In this document: one piece after another, positions 45,276 to 53,356 of the stretch | How positions within the stretch are numbered: position 1 is the stretch's first letter | Layout: each line of letters begins with the position of its first letter | Source of the DNA: Bradyrhizobium sp. | Lineage (GTDB): Bacteria; Pseudomonadota; Alphaproteobacteria; Rhizobiales; Xanthobacteraceae | NCBI GenBank assembly: GCA_028290305.1 | Contig: JAQGKC010000109.1 | Location: 12,688 to 76,687 of the forward strand | Length of the DNA: 64,000 nucleotides | Direction: 5' to 3' | Translations under genes and position numbers: made by a program | The notes under the pieces: model-generated | Seen by the model: only the letters and a program-made list of their open reading frames with translations | What the model was told of the DNA's origin: nothing | The model's database searches: none

Positions 45276-47102
45276 TTATTCGACGGTTACCGATTTCGCC
45301 AGATTTCTAGGCTGGTCGACGTCGGTGCCCATGATAACGGCGGTATGATAGGCCAGCAACTGCACGGGAACGGCATAAACCATCGGCGTGAAGGTCGCCG
45401 CCATGTCGGGCAGCACGATCGTCACCAGCGATTCGATGGTGGCTTCCGCGGCCCCCTTGGCGTCGGTCATCAGAATGATCTTGCCGCCGCGGGCCGCGAC
45501 TTCCTGCATGTTGGAGACGGTCTTCTCGAACACCCGGTCGAACGGCGCGATCACCACGACCGGCATATTCTCGTCGATCAGCGCGATCGGCCCGTGCTTG
45601 AGTTCGCCGGCGGCGTAGCCTTCGGCATGGATGTAGGAGATTTCCTTCAGCTTGAGCGCGCCTTCCAGCGCCAGGGGATAGCTGGTGCCGCGGCCGAGAT
45701 AGAGCACGTCTTTGGATTTGGAGATATCGCGCGCGAGCTTCTCGATCTGCGGCTCGGTGGCGAGCGCGGCTGCCATCAAACGCGGAATTTCCACCAGGCC
45801 ATGCACAAGCCTGGTTTCATCGGTCTCGGACAACTCGCCGCGCGCCCTGCCCGCCGCCACCGCCATCGCGGCCAGCACCATCAACTGGCACGTGAAAGCC
45901 TTGGTCGAGGCGACGCCAATCTCGGGTCCGGCCAGCGTCGGCAGCACGGTCTCGCTTTCGCGCGCGATCGTCGAGGTCGGCACGTTGACCACGGAGAGCG
46001 TGTGTACGCCCTGCGCTTTTGCATAGCGCAGCGCCGCCAGCGTATCGGCGGTCTCGCCGGATTGCGAGATGAAGATCGCGAGATCGCCCTTGTGCAGTGG
46101 CGCCTCGCGGTAGCGAAATTCCGAGGCGACATCGAGCTCGACAGGCACGCGGCTTAAACGTTCGAACCAGTATTTGGCGACGTAACCCGCATAGCTGGCG
46201 GTGCCACAGGCAACGATCGAGATACGCTGGACGTCTTTGAAATCGAACGGCAGGTTCAACGGCAATTTAACCCGTTCAGTCGCCATGTCGACGTAACGCG
46301 CCAAGGTATGACCGACCACTTCGGGCTGCTCATGAATTTCCTTGGCCATGAAGTGGCGATAGTTCGCCTTGTCGACCAGGAACGACGACGCGCCGGATTT
46401 CAGTACATCGCGATTCACCATCGCGCCCTGCTCGTCATAGATCACGCCGACTTCGCGGGTCAAAACCACCCAGTCGCCGTCCTCAAGATAGCTGATGGTA
46501 TCGGTAAACGGCGCAAGCGCAATCGCATCCGAGCCGAGATACATCTCGCCGTCGCCATGGCCGATCGCCAGCGGCGAGCCCTTGCGGGCGCCGATCATCA
46601 GATCGCTGTGGCCTTTGAACAGGAACGCCAGCGCGAACGCGCCACGCAACTGCGGCAGCGACGCCTTCACCGCTTCCTGCGGCGAAGCCCCCTTGAGGAT
46701 GTAGGAATTGACCAGATGCGCGACGACCTCGGTGTCGGTCTCGCTGGAGAATTTCGCGCCCTGTTTTTCGAGCATCTGCCGGAGTTCGCGGAAATTCTCG
46801 ATGATGCCGTTGTGAACCACGGCGACATTGTCGGTCGCGTGTGGATGCGCGTTGTTCTCGTTCGGCTTGCCATGGGTGGCCCAGCGGGTGTGTCCGATTC
46901 CGGTATGACCCGCGAGTGGTTCGGCCTTCAACCGCGCTTCGAGGTTCTTGAGCTTGCCTTCGGCGCGGCGGCGATCGAGATGGTCGCCTTCCAGCGTGGC
47001 AACGCCGGCGGAATCATAGCCGCGATATTCGAGGCGCTTGAGCGAATCCACCAATTGCTCCGCGACCGGGGCGCGACCGAGAATGCCGATAATGCCGCAC
47101 AT
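45276..47102 (-). CDS. glmS: Glutamine-fructose-6-phosphate aminotransferase GlmS
   Basis: 608 residues, full length. It makes glucosamine-6-phosphate, the first step to UDP-GlcNAc, for peptidoglycan and LPS. The N-terminal glutaminase nucleophile is Cys2 (MCGIIGILG), which fixes the start at 47102. The two SIS isomerase domains follow, with CGTASYAG and SQSGETADTLAAL, and the C-terminus ends PRNLAKSVTVE. It lies 138 bases after glmU on the same strand; both act in the same pathway. No glmS ribozyme was found upstream. Confidence 0.96.
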   Translation of the reverse strand: MCGIIGILGRAPVAEQLVDSLKRLEYRGYDSAGVATLEGDHLDRRRAEGKLKNLEARLKAEPLAGHTGIGHTRWATHGKPNENNAHPHATDNVAVVHNGIIENFRELRQMLEKQGAKFSSETDTEVVAHLVNSYILKGASPQEAVKASLPQLRGAFALAFLFKGHSDLMIGARKGSPLAIGHGDGEMYLGSDAIALAPFTDTISYLEDGDWVVLTREVGVIYDEQGAMVNRDVLKSGASSFLVDKANYRHFMAKEIHEQPEVVGHTLARYVDMATERVKLPLNLPFDFKDVQRISIVACGTASYAGYVAKYWFERLSRVPVELDVASEFRYREAPLHKGDLAIFISQSGETADTLAALRYAKAQGVHTLSVVNVPTSTIARESETVLPTLAGPEIGVASTKAFTCQLMVLAAMAVAAGRARGELSETDETRLVHGLVEIPRLMAAALATEPQIEKLARDISKSKDVLYLGRGTSYPLALEGALKLKEISYIHAEGYAAGELKHGPIALIDENMPVVVIAPFDRVFEKTVSNMQEVAARGGKIILMTDAKGAAEATIESLVTIVLPDMAATFTPMVYAVPVQLLAYHTAVIMGTDVDQPRNLAKSVTVE

Positions 47103-47161
47103 GCGGATCAATAGCTCCAAATCGAACGAAAATTGTCAAAAAGACGCCAGCTTCTCTTAAC

Positions 47162-47186
47162 GAGTATCGCTGTTGCTGAGATACTC
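47162..47186. promoter_or_regulatory. Inverted repeat upstream of glmS
   Basis: GAGTATC at 47162-47168 and GATACTC at 47180-47186, perfect 7-base arms with an 11-base spacer, 60 bases before the glmS start. Possible operator or leader hairpin. No known regulator can be named. Confidence 0.4.
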
Positions 47187-47211
47187 AATAATTATTGCCG
47201 ATTGAAACAGC

Positions 47212-47230
47212 GTTAAGCCGAAAGCTTAAC
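47212..47230 (-). terminator. Hairpin after glmU, possible terminator
   Basis: GTTAAGC-CGAAA-GCTTAAC, a 7-base perfect stem 11 bases past the glmU stop codon. AT-rich and without a real T tract, so termination is uncertain; it could instead be a transcript end stabiliser. Confidence 0.4.
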
Positions 47231-47240
47231 AAGGTCGCTG

Positions 47241-48599
47241 TTAACTGTCCTTCGGCGTCTTGTCGCGTGTTTTCATCTCGCGATATCGCGCCGCTCCGCC
47301 TTCGCGGTTGATCTGCTCGCTGCGCTCCACGGCCAGCGCATCGTCGGGCACGTCGCGGGTGATCACCGAGCCCGAACCGATATAGGCGCCGTTGCCGATT
47401 TTCACCGGCGCCACCAGCGAGGAATTGGTACCGACGAATGCGCCGGCGCCGATCTGGGTCTTGTGCTTGCTGAAGCCATCATAGTTGCAGGTGATGGTGC
47501 CCGCGCCGAGGTTGGCGTTAGCACCGACATGGGCATCACCGACGTAAGAGAGGTGGTTGACCTTGGCGCCGGCTTCAAGGATCGCGGCTTTGGTCTCGAC
47601 GAAATTGCCGATCCGCACGCCCTCGCCCAGCGAAGTTCCTGGCCGCAGCCGCGCATAGGGGCCGACAGACGCGTTCTTGCCGATCGATGCCTGCACGATG
47701 TGGGAAAACGAATGGATCACCGCGCCGTCGGCGATGGAGACGCCGGGACCGATCACCACAAACGGTTCGATCGTCACGTCACTGCCGAAGCTCGTATCTG
47801 CGGCGAGGTAAACCGTATCAGGTGCAATCATCGTCACGCCGGCGTCGAGCGCTGCCTTGCGCAGCCGCGCCTGCATGACCTGCTCGGCCTCGGCGAGCTG
47901 GGCCTTGGTGTTGATGCCGCGCACTTCATCCTCGCTGGTTTCGATCACGACGGCCTCCAATCCCAACTCTCGAACGATGGCAACTGCGTCGGTCAGATAA
48001 TACTCGCCCTTGCTGTTGGCATTACCGATTTTTTCGATGATCTCGAGCGCCTTGCGACCATCGAACGCCATCACGCCGGCATTGCAGAGCTTGATAGCAC
48101 GTTCGCTCGCGCTGGCGTCGGCCTGCTCGCGGATCGCGACCAGACGATCGCCCTCCACGACAAGCCTGCCGTAGCCGGTCGGATCGGCGGCGCGAAAGCC
48201 GAGCACGGCAAGCGTCGCGCCGTTTTTTAAAGGCTCGCGCAAACGCGCGAACGTTTCGGCCGAAATCAATGGCGTATCGCCGAACGCGACCAGCAGATCG
48301 TCCGCGCCGCGGGCCATGGCCTCGCGGGCCGCCAGCACCGCATGCGCGGTGCCGAGACGCTCGCACTGAACGAACGTCGCCGCGTCCGGTCGCACGCGTT
48401 TGACCTCTGCAGCAACAGCCCCGTGGGCCGGCCCGATGACCACGGCAAGGAAGGCGCCGGCTCCCCTTGGGGCGGCCTCGAGCACGTGCGACAGCAGCGA
48501 TTGGCCGGCTACGGGATGCAGGACCTTTGGCAGCGCCGAGCGCATGCGTGTGCCCTCGCCGGCCGCGAGCACGATGGTCAGGCTGGTTCTGCCGGTCAT
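47241..48599 (-). CDS. glmU: Bifunctional GlmU: GlcNAc-1-P uridyltransferase / GlcN-1-P acetyltransferase
   Basis: 452 residues. The N-terminal nucleotidyltransferase has [21 protein letters not shown] (residues about 12-32). The C-terminal left-handed beta-helix has hexapeptide repeats ([56 protein letters not shown]) carrying the acetyltransferase site. It makes UDP-GlcNAc in the cytosol. With glmS next in line the two genes cover both ends of the pathway. Confidence 0.96.
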   Translation of the reverse strand: MTGRTSLTIVLAAGEGTRMRSALPKVLHPVAGQSLLSHVLEAAPRGAGAFLAVVIGPAHGAVAAEVKRVRPDAATFVQCERLGTAHAVLAAREAMARGADDLLVAFGDTPLISAETFARLREPLKNGATLAVLGFRAADPTGYGRLVVEGDRLVAIREQADASASERAIKLCNAGVMAFDGRKALEIIEKIGNANSKGEYYLTDAVAIVRELGLEAVVIETSEDEVRGINTKAQLAEAEQVMQARLRKAALDAGVTMIAPDTVYLAADTSFGSDVTIEPFVVIGPGVSIADGAVIHSFSHIVQASIGKNASVGPYARLRPGTSLGEGVRIGNFVETKAAILEAGAKVNHLSYVGDAHVGANANLGAGTITCNYDGFSKHKTQIGAGAFVGTNSSLVAPVKIGNGAYIGSGSVITRDVPDDALAVERSEQINREGGAARYREMKTRDKTPKDS

Positions 48600-48774
48600 C
48601 CGAATCCTAGGCTTAGCGGCGACGGTTGCACGCCGATGTTGTCATAAAACGTTTGAGCCGGAGTGGAAACCCGATTCGCCCCGGCAACACGCGCGGACTC
48701 AGGCTCACGATGCATTTCCTGTTAATGTTTGCCGGGTGATTCGGCGGGGGCCTCGGGAGGGCCGAAGAAGTCTT

Positions 48775-50238
48775 ATGGCAAAGGTGGCAAAGGATTCCGA
48801 CCAGCGGGCTGGCAGTTTCGAGAATGAGAACACCGGCGGCTTGCTGACCGGATTTCTGGCAGAGGAGGAACATTTCGACCGCCGCGGGCTGTTGCGGCTC
48901 GGGACGTGGGGCGCTGCCTCGGTCGGCGCGGTCATCGTCGCGATACTCGCCAACCAGTCCTCAATGAGATTGCGGCGCGACGAGGTCGCTGCGGTCGATC
49001 TGACGCGGCAGTCGCAACAGATCCAGTCAGTTGCCAAGGAAAGCCAGAACGAGACGCGGCGGCTGGCAGCCGCCATCGATACCCTCAACGGCGACCGCGA
49101 CCGGCTGTACTCCCGCGTCACTGTTCTGGAACAGGGGCTGGATTCGGTGACCGGTGCGATTGCGCGGCAAAGTGCAGCGGCGGCTTCGCCGCAAGCCACC
49201 TCCCAGTCCGCTGCGACGGCCGCGCCGCAGCCGGCAGCGCAAAATCCGACACCTCCCCCGGTTGTAACTCCGGTAGCGACGACGGTGGCGGCGCCAGCGG
49301 AAAAACCGAGGGCGGAAGCCAAACCTCCGGAGCCAAGCCCGGCGACGGTTGCATCCGTTGAACACAGTGCCTCAGAACACAGTGCCTCAACCGCACCGGC
49401 AGCGACGCCGGCAACACCGCTCATGGCGTCGAAATCGATGATGGCTCCGCCGGATGCCGCGGCTGGAAAACTGATCGAACCCGAAGCGCCGGCGAAAGCC
49501 GTCACCGCGGCGCCTTTGCCTGCGCCCGTGGCCGAAGCAGTAGCGCCGGTTCCTGTCGCGTCGTCGGCTCCGCCCGCTGACAACGCCGGGCCGGATGCGC
49601 AGGCGACGCCGCCCAAGCTCGCGGTCCAGCGAACCGAATTTGGCGTCGACGTTGGCGGCGCAAATTCGGTCGGCGGCTTGCGCGCGTTGTGGCGAGGCCT
49701 GCTCAAATCGAGATCGAATGCGCCGCTGGCGGCGCTGCACCCGATCATCGTGGTGAAGGAAGGCAGCAACGGGCTCGGCATGCAGCTAAGGCTGGTGGCC
49801 GGGCCGCTCGGCGATGCCGCCGCGGCGGCGAAAATATGTGCGGTCATGAATGAAAACGAACGGACCTGCGAGACCGCCGTGTTCGATGGTCAACGCCTTG
49901 CCATGAGGACCGATGATGCGCCCGCTTCAGCCGATCAAGCTTCCGCCAAGTCCACTTCCGCCAAGTCCACTTCCGTTAAGCCCGATCCGATCAAGTCCGA
50001 CCTGACCAAATCCGATTCTGCCAAATCTGATTCGGCCAAATCTGATTCGGCCAAGTCCGATCCAATCAAGTCCGATCCAATCAAGCCCGATGCGGCTAAA
50101 TCCGCATCATCAGCGAAGCCGGCTTCAACCAGGCAATACTCGCACCATCGAAGCTATCCGAAGAAGCCGGCGGTGGTGGTTGAGGAACCCAAAAAGCCCG
50201 AACCCACTACGCTGTCGTCGTTCTTCGGCAGGCGATAG
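48775..50238 (+). CDS. Membrane-anchored SPOR-like protein with tandem pentapeptide repeats
   Basis: 487 residues. A short acidic cytosolic N-terminus precedes one membrane helix (LGTWGAASVGAVIVAILA, about residues 42-59). A coiled-coil-like charged region (about 70-125) and a long Pro/Ala linker follow. Then comes a compact domain (about 320-375; HPIIVVKEGSNGLGMQLRLVAGPL..AKICAVM) with the look of a SPOR-type peptidoglycan-binding fold, and a Lys-Ser-Asp repeat tail. A GGGAGGG site precedes the ATG at 48775. It may be a cell-envelope or division-associated protein; the SPOR call is tentative. Confidence 0.65.
   Translation: MAKVAKDSDQRAGSFENENTGGLLTGFLAEEEHFDRRGLLRLGTWGAASVGAVIVAILANQSSMRLRRDEVAAVDLTRQSQQIQSVAKESQNETRRLAAAIDTLNGDRDRLYSRVTVLEQGLDSVTGAIARQSAAAASPQATSQSAATAAPQPAAQNPTPPPVVTPVATTVAAPAEKPRAEAKPPEPSPATVASVEHSASEHSASTAPAATPATPLMASKSMMAPPDAAAGKLIEPEAPAKAVTAAPLPAPVAEAVAPVPVASSAPPADNAGPDAQATPPKLAVQRTEFGVDVGGANSVGGLRALWRGLLKSRSNAPLAALHPIIVVKEGSNGLGMQLRLVAGPLGDAAAAAKICAVMNENERTCETAVFDGQRLAMRTDDAPASADQASAKSTSAKSTSVKPDPIKSDLTKSDSAKSDSAKSDSAKSDPIKSDPIKPDAAKSASSAKPASTRQYSHHRSYPKKPAVVVEEPKKPEPTTLSSFFGRR
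49941..50105 (+). repeat. 15-base tandem repeat, about 11 units, encoding KSDSA-type pentapeptides
   Basis: Eleven in-frame units, with consensus TCCGATTCGGCCAAG and its variants, encode repeats of the form (S/D)(S/P)(A/I)K(S/P). Low divergence between units in the middle suggests recent slippage. It forms a positively and negatively charged flexible tail of the SPOR-like protein. Confidence 0.85.
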
Positions 50239-50362
50239 GCGATCGAATAAGGCACGCTGCTGCAATATGTTGCGGCGGATTTTTGATGTGACTTCATGAA
50301 AATTGTGAGCCCGCAACACGCGCCGGGTTGTCCAGCCCCGCATTCCCGACCATATTCGCCCC

Positions 50363-50743
50363 ATGAAAAAAGTCCCGTTCCGGCTGACGCCCTACCAGGT
50401 CCAGTGGCTGCTGATCGTCGGTTTTGCCACCGTCGGTTACGCGCTTTACCTGCGCTATCTCGCGATCGAGCTCTCGACGGTGGCGCTGGCCTGCGATGCC
50501 GGCTTGCAGACCATGTTGTGCAAAACCCGGGTACTGGCGACGTACCTGTTCCGCAATTCGGTGTTCGGCGTCGTCGCGCTCATCATCGCGACACTTCACG
50601 TCATCCGGCCGTCGATCGTTTTGCTCACCGGTGGGCTGATCGCCGCCGGGTTTGGCATCGTGCTCTACAATATCGGCCTGTCGGGTCTCGCGATCGGGCT
50701 GCTTATTTTAGGATTTGCAAGGCCCGCGCCCGCCACAGCGTAA
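50363..50743 (+). CDS. Small four-helix membrane protein
   Basis: 126 residues with four predicted membrane helices (WLLIVGFATVGYALYLRYL, VFGVVALIIATLHVI, IVLLTGGLIAAGFGIVLYNIGL, GLAIGLLILGFA) and a loop with two cysteines (ACDAGLQTMLC), which could form a disulphide. Length and layout recall small vitamin-K-epoxide-reductase-like or DoxX-like proteins, but no signature is complete. Its end overlaps the convergent glucan gene by 41 bases. Function unknown. Confidence 0.6.
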   Translation: MKKVPFRLTPYQVQWLLIVGFATVGYALYLRYLAIELSTVALACDAGLQTMLCKTRVLATYLFRNSVFGVVALIIATLHVIRPSIVLLTGGLIAAGFGIVLYNIGLSGLAIGLLILGFARPAPATA

Positions 50744-52328
50744 CGGCCAGCAGGAAATACACCGCGCAGGTCCATAACGACTGCCAATTATCCGCGCCCT
50801 CGTTGAATACGGTGTAGAGCGCCGCCCCCGCCAGCAGTCCCGCAAACGCTGCCTCGGCGATCGGGCGCGCGCCCTCCTGCGGGCGGTTGAGCAGCATCAG
50901 CAGCGAGAATGGCACCACGGCCATGGTCAGTGCCGCGAACGGAAAATCCTTGTAACGCGGGTCGAATACAAAACCGAGCGCGGTCTCGGTGCCGATCAGC
51001 GTGGTCACCACCAACGCCGCTCCCAGGATCATGGCCAGGAAAGATCCGGCTCGCCCATCGCGCGGGCCGAGCAGTTCCAGAAAAGTCGGCAGCGCGCGGC
51101 CTGACATCAGGGCGTTGGCGCACAGCAACGGCGAAGCGATCCCGGCGGCAAGCAACGCGCCCCACCCAAGCCAGCCGCCGAAACCGTAGCTTTCATAAAA
51201 CATCTTGTCAGACGCGACGCCCAACAGGATTCCGGCCGTGGTCGCGGAGATTCCAACCGCGATCCATGATGTGAGACGTGGGGTCCAGGGCCGGCGCCGC
51301 AGAGTCAGCCACGCCGCACCAAACGTGAAAAGGCCCAGGGCCATGCCGCATCCCATTTGCAGCTTCCAGAATGGATAATTGCTGATGGCTTGGCCCGGCG
51401 GGTATTTCAGGACGCGCTGCACCGAATCGATCAGGCCCCAATATCCGCCGACCGTGCCCTCGAGCTGGCGTTTCCACGGCTGGTCGTAGGCTTCGATCAG
51501 ATTGACGCGAAAGTGCTCCTGCTTCGCCAGATCGAGGATTTCGGAGACAACCCGCGCCTGATTGGTTCGTGACGGCAGCGCACCGGCGCGCATCCGGCCC
51601 TCGCTCGGCCAGCCGGTTTCGCCGATCAGGATTTCCTTGCCTGGGAACGCCACAGCCATCCGCTTGCGGATGGCGTCGACATGGGCGGCGGCATATCGCG
51701 CCCGGATCGGGAAGTCTTCCCAATAAGGCAGGATATGTATCGTGACAAAATCGACCGCTTCGTAGATTTCCCGATTGCGCAGCCAATATTCCCACACATC
51801 GGCATAGGTGATGGGGACGGCGACCTGCGATTTGACCGAGCGGATGATGGCGGCAAGGTCGGGCGTGGTCATCTCGCCCCGCAACAGCACCTCGTTGCCG
51901 ACCACGACGGCGGTGATGACATCGGGGTATTGCTTGGTCAGGCCGACCACGGTCGAAATCTGCGCAAGGTTCTTGAGGCGATTGCTGCCGAGCCATATCC
52001 CCTGGATGACCTTCAGGCCCGCTTTTTCGGCGAGCGCGGGAACCTGATCGAGACCGTTTTCGATCGAATAGGTTCGCACGCAGTCGGTTATTTTGGCGAG
52101 TTGCGCCAGATCCTGCGCAATCTGTTCCGGAGCAATGTGCGTGGTCGGCGATAGCGGCGTCTGCGCGCCGCGAAAAGGCGCATAGGATACGCACAGCAGT
52201 TTGGCGTTGGGATCGATCGGCGCGCGCGCCAAGCTGATCGGCGTGGCCAGCCACCACCACACCGCTGCAATTGCACTCAGGGATATCAAGAGAAGCGCCA
52301 GCGGCGTACGAAGAGAAATCGGTTCCAT
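50703..52328 (-). CDS. ndvC: Membrane GH17 protein, NdvC-like (beta-glucan synthesis)
   Basis: 541 residues. An N-terminal membrane anchor is followed by a glycoside hydrolase family 17 domain (about 45-320). Both GH17 glutamates are evident: VVGNEVLLRGE and IGETGWPSEGR. The C-terminal 200 residues hold about six membrane helices. In Bradyrhizobium japonicum NdvC (about 60 kDa, similar to beta-1,6-glucan synthesis proteins) is needed for the beta-1,6 linkages of cyclic beta-glucan. Here size and neighbours (ndvD-like and ndvB-like) fit that role: transglycosylase activity at the periplasmic side. Symbol by inference from context. Confidence 0.8.
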   Translation of the reverse strand: MEPISLRTPLALLLISLSAIAAVWWWLATPISLARAPIDPNAKLLCVSYAPFRGAQTPLSPTTHIAPEQIAQDLAQLAKITDCVRTYSIENGLDQVPALAEKAGLKVIQGIWLGSNRLKNLAQISTVVGLTKQYPDVITAVVVGNEVLLRGEMTTPDLAAIIRSVKSQVAVPITYADVWEYWLRNREIYEAVDFVTIHILPYWEDFPIRARYAAAHVDAIRKRMAVAFPGKEILIGETGWPSEGRMRAGALPSRTNQARVVSEILDLAKQEHFRVNLIEAYDQPWKRQLEGTVGGYWGLIDSVQRVLKYPPGQAISNYPFWKLQMGCGMALGLFTFGAAWLTLRRRPWTPRLTSWIAVGISATTAGILLGVASDKMFYESYGFGGWLGWGALLAAGIASPLLCANALMSGRALPTFLELLGPRDGRAGSFLAMILGAALVVTTLIGTETALGFVFDPRYKDFPFAALTMAVVPFSLLMLLNRPQEGARPIAEAAFAGLLAGAALYTVFNEGADNWQSLWTCAVYFLLAVTLWRARALQILK

Positions 52329-52558
52329 CCTCCGGGCGAGGTCAGTCGATTAGCCGGTCGCCGCCCGTCTGCCAAGACCACGATGTGTGTAAATCATGCC
52401 GCGGCTTTACCACAACGCGATAAAGTTGTGACTTTACTGGACAAAATCCGAAATGTCCGTCATGGGAATCCGGCAGTGTCTCCGCCGCATTGGGGACCTA
52501 TTTGAACGGCATCAAACCAGCCAAAGCTGGCCACGAGCAGGCAATAATCGGGGAATCT

Positions 52559-53170
52559 ATGCGTCGACGGGTGTGTGAGCTTCAGAATGCGGTCTTGCGC
52601 CATGTCGCCGTTGCCGGGCTTTCACTCCTGATCGGTATCGGAAGCGCTGCTGCCCAGAGCGGCGACGTTCACGCCCAGGACCAAGGTAAGCCGGGTGCGA
52701 CAAATCCGGCCCAGCCTGCCGATGCCACCAAGGAAAATCAGCGCAAGACCGACGAATTCGTTGAAGCGGCGCAGGCCATCAACGGCCCGGCCGGAAACCC
52801 GGAATGCGTCTGGCTTGGTCGCCGCGTCGTACGCCTGATGTGGCTCGACGATCTCGATACCGCCTTTCGTCACCTCGATCTCTACGACCGTTTTGGCTGT
52901 CCCGGCGGCCACGTCCAGGCGACATTCCGCTGCCTGACCCGTTTTGGCGGGCAGATCGATCCGAAGGTGGCCGAGACGCTCAACAGCCGCGTTCACGCCT
53001 GCTGGATCAATCCGGCCGCGCAGCCACAGGCCGCCGCAGCCGCCACACCTGCTGCCGCCGCCGCGGCTCCCACAACCGCGGGCAGCGCGGCGCCGGCCCC
53101 TGCTGCTCCGGCTCCAGCTCCGCCTGCCGCAACCCCCGCTCCGACGCCAACGCCGACGCCGGCCAAATAA
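52559..53170 (+). CDS. ndvD: NdvD-like exported protein
   Basis: 203 residues, start at ATG 52559 after GGGGAATCT. It has a signal or anchor helix (VAVAGLSLLIGIGSAAAQ, residues about 17-34). A small central domain contains three to four cysteines (PECVWLGRRVVRLMWLDDLDTAFRHLDLYDRFGCPGGHVQATFRCLTRFGGQ in outline), followed by an Ala/Pro tail of about 50 residues. In B. japonicum a small protein gene, ndvD, lies between ndvB and ndvC and is needed for cyclic glucan function; the position and single membrane segment here agree. Biochemical role unknown. Confidence 0.7.
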   Translation: MRRRVCELQNAVLRHVAVAGLSLLIGIGSAAAQSGDVHAQDQGKPGATNPAQPADATKENQRKTDEFVEAAQAINGPAGNPECVWLGRRVVRLMWLDDLDTAFRHLDLYDRFGCPGGHVQATFRCLTRFGGQIDPKVAETLNSRVHACWINPAAQPQAAAAATPAAAAAAPTTAGSAAPAPAAPAPAPPAATPAPTPTPTPAK

Positions 53171-53356
53171 TCCTGACCGTGAGCGGAACGATACGAAATT
53201 TTCGTGGTTGGAATCACTCGCGCCCTCAAAACGCCACGGCGTCATAAGAGTTGTTGAATTGCGTGGCAGAGATATGCTCGATTTGCCGCTGACTTGGTCG
53301 GATCTCGGGGACGGATCCGCTTCCCTGCCATATTGGCCCCATATGGTTTAGTCGCG

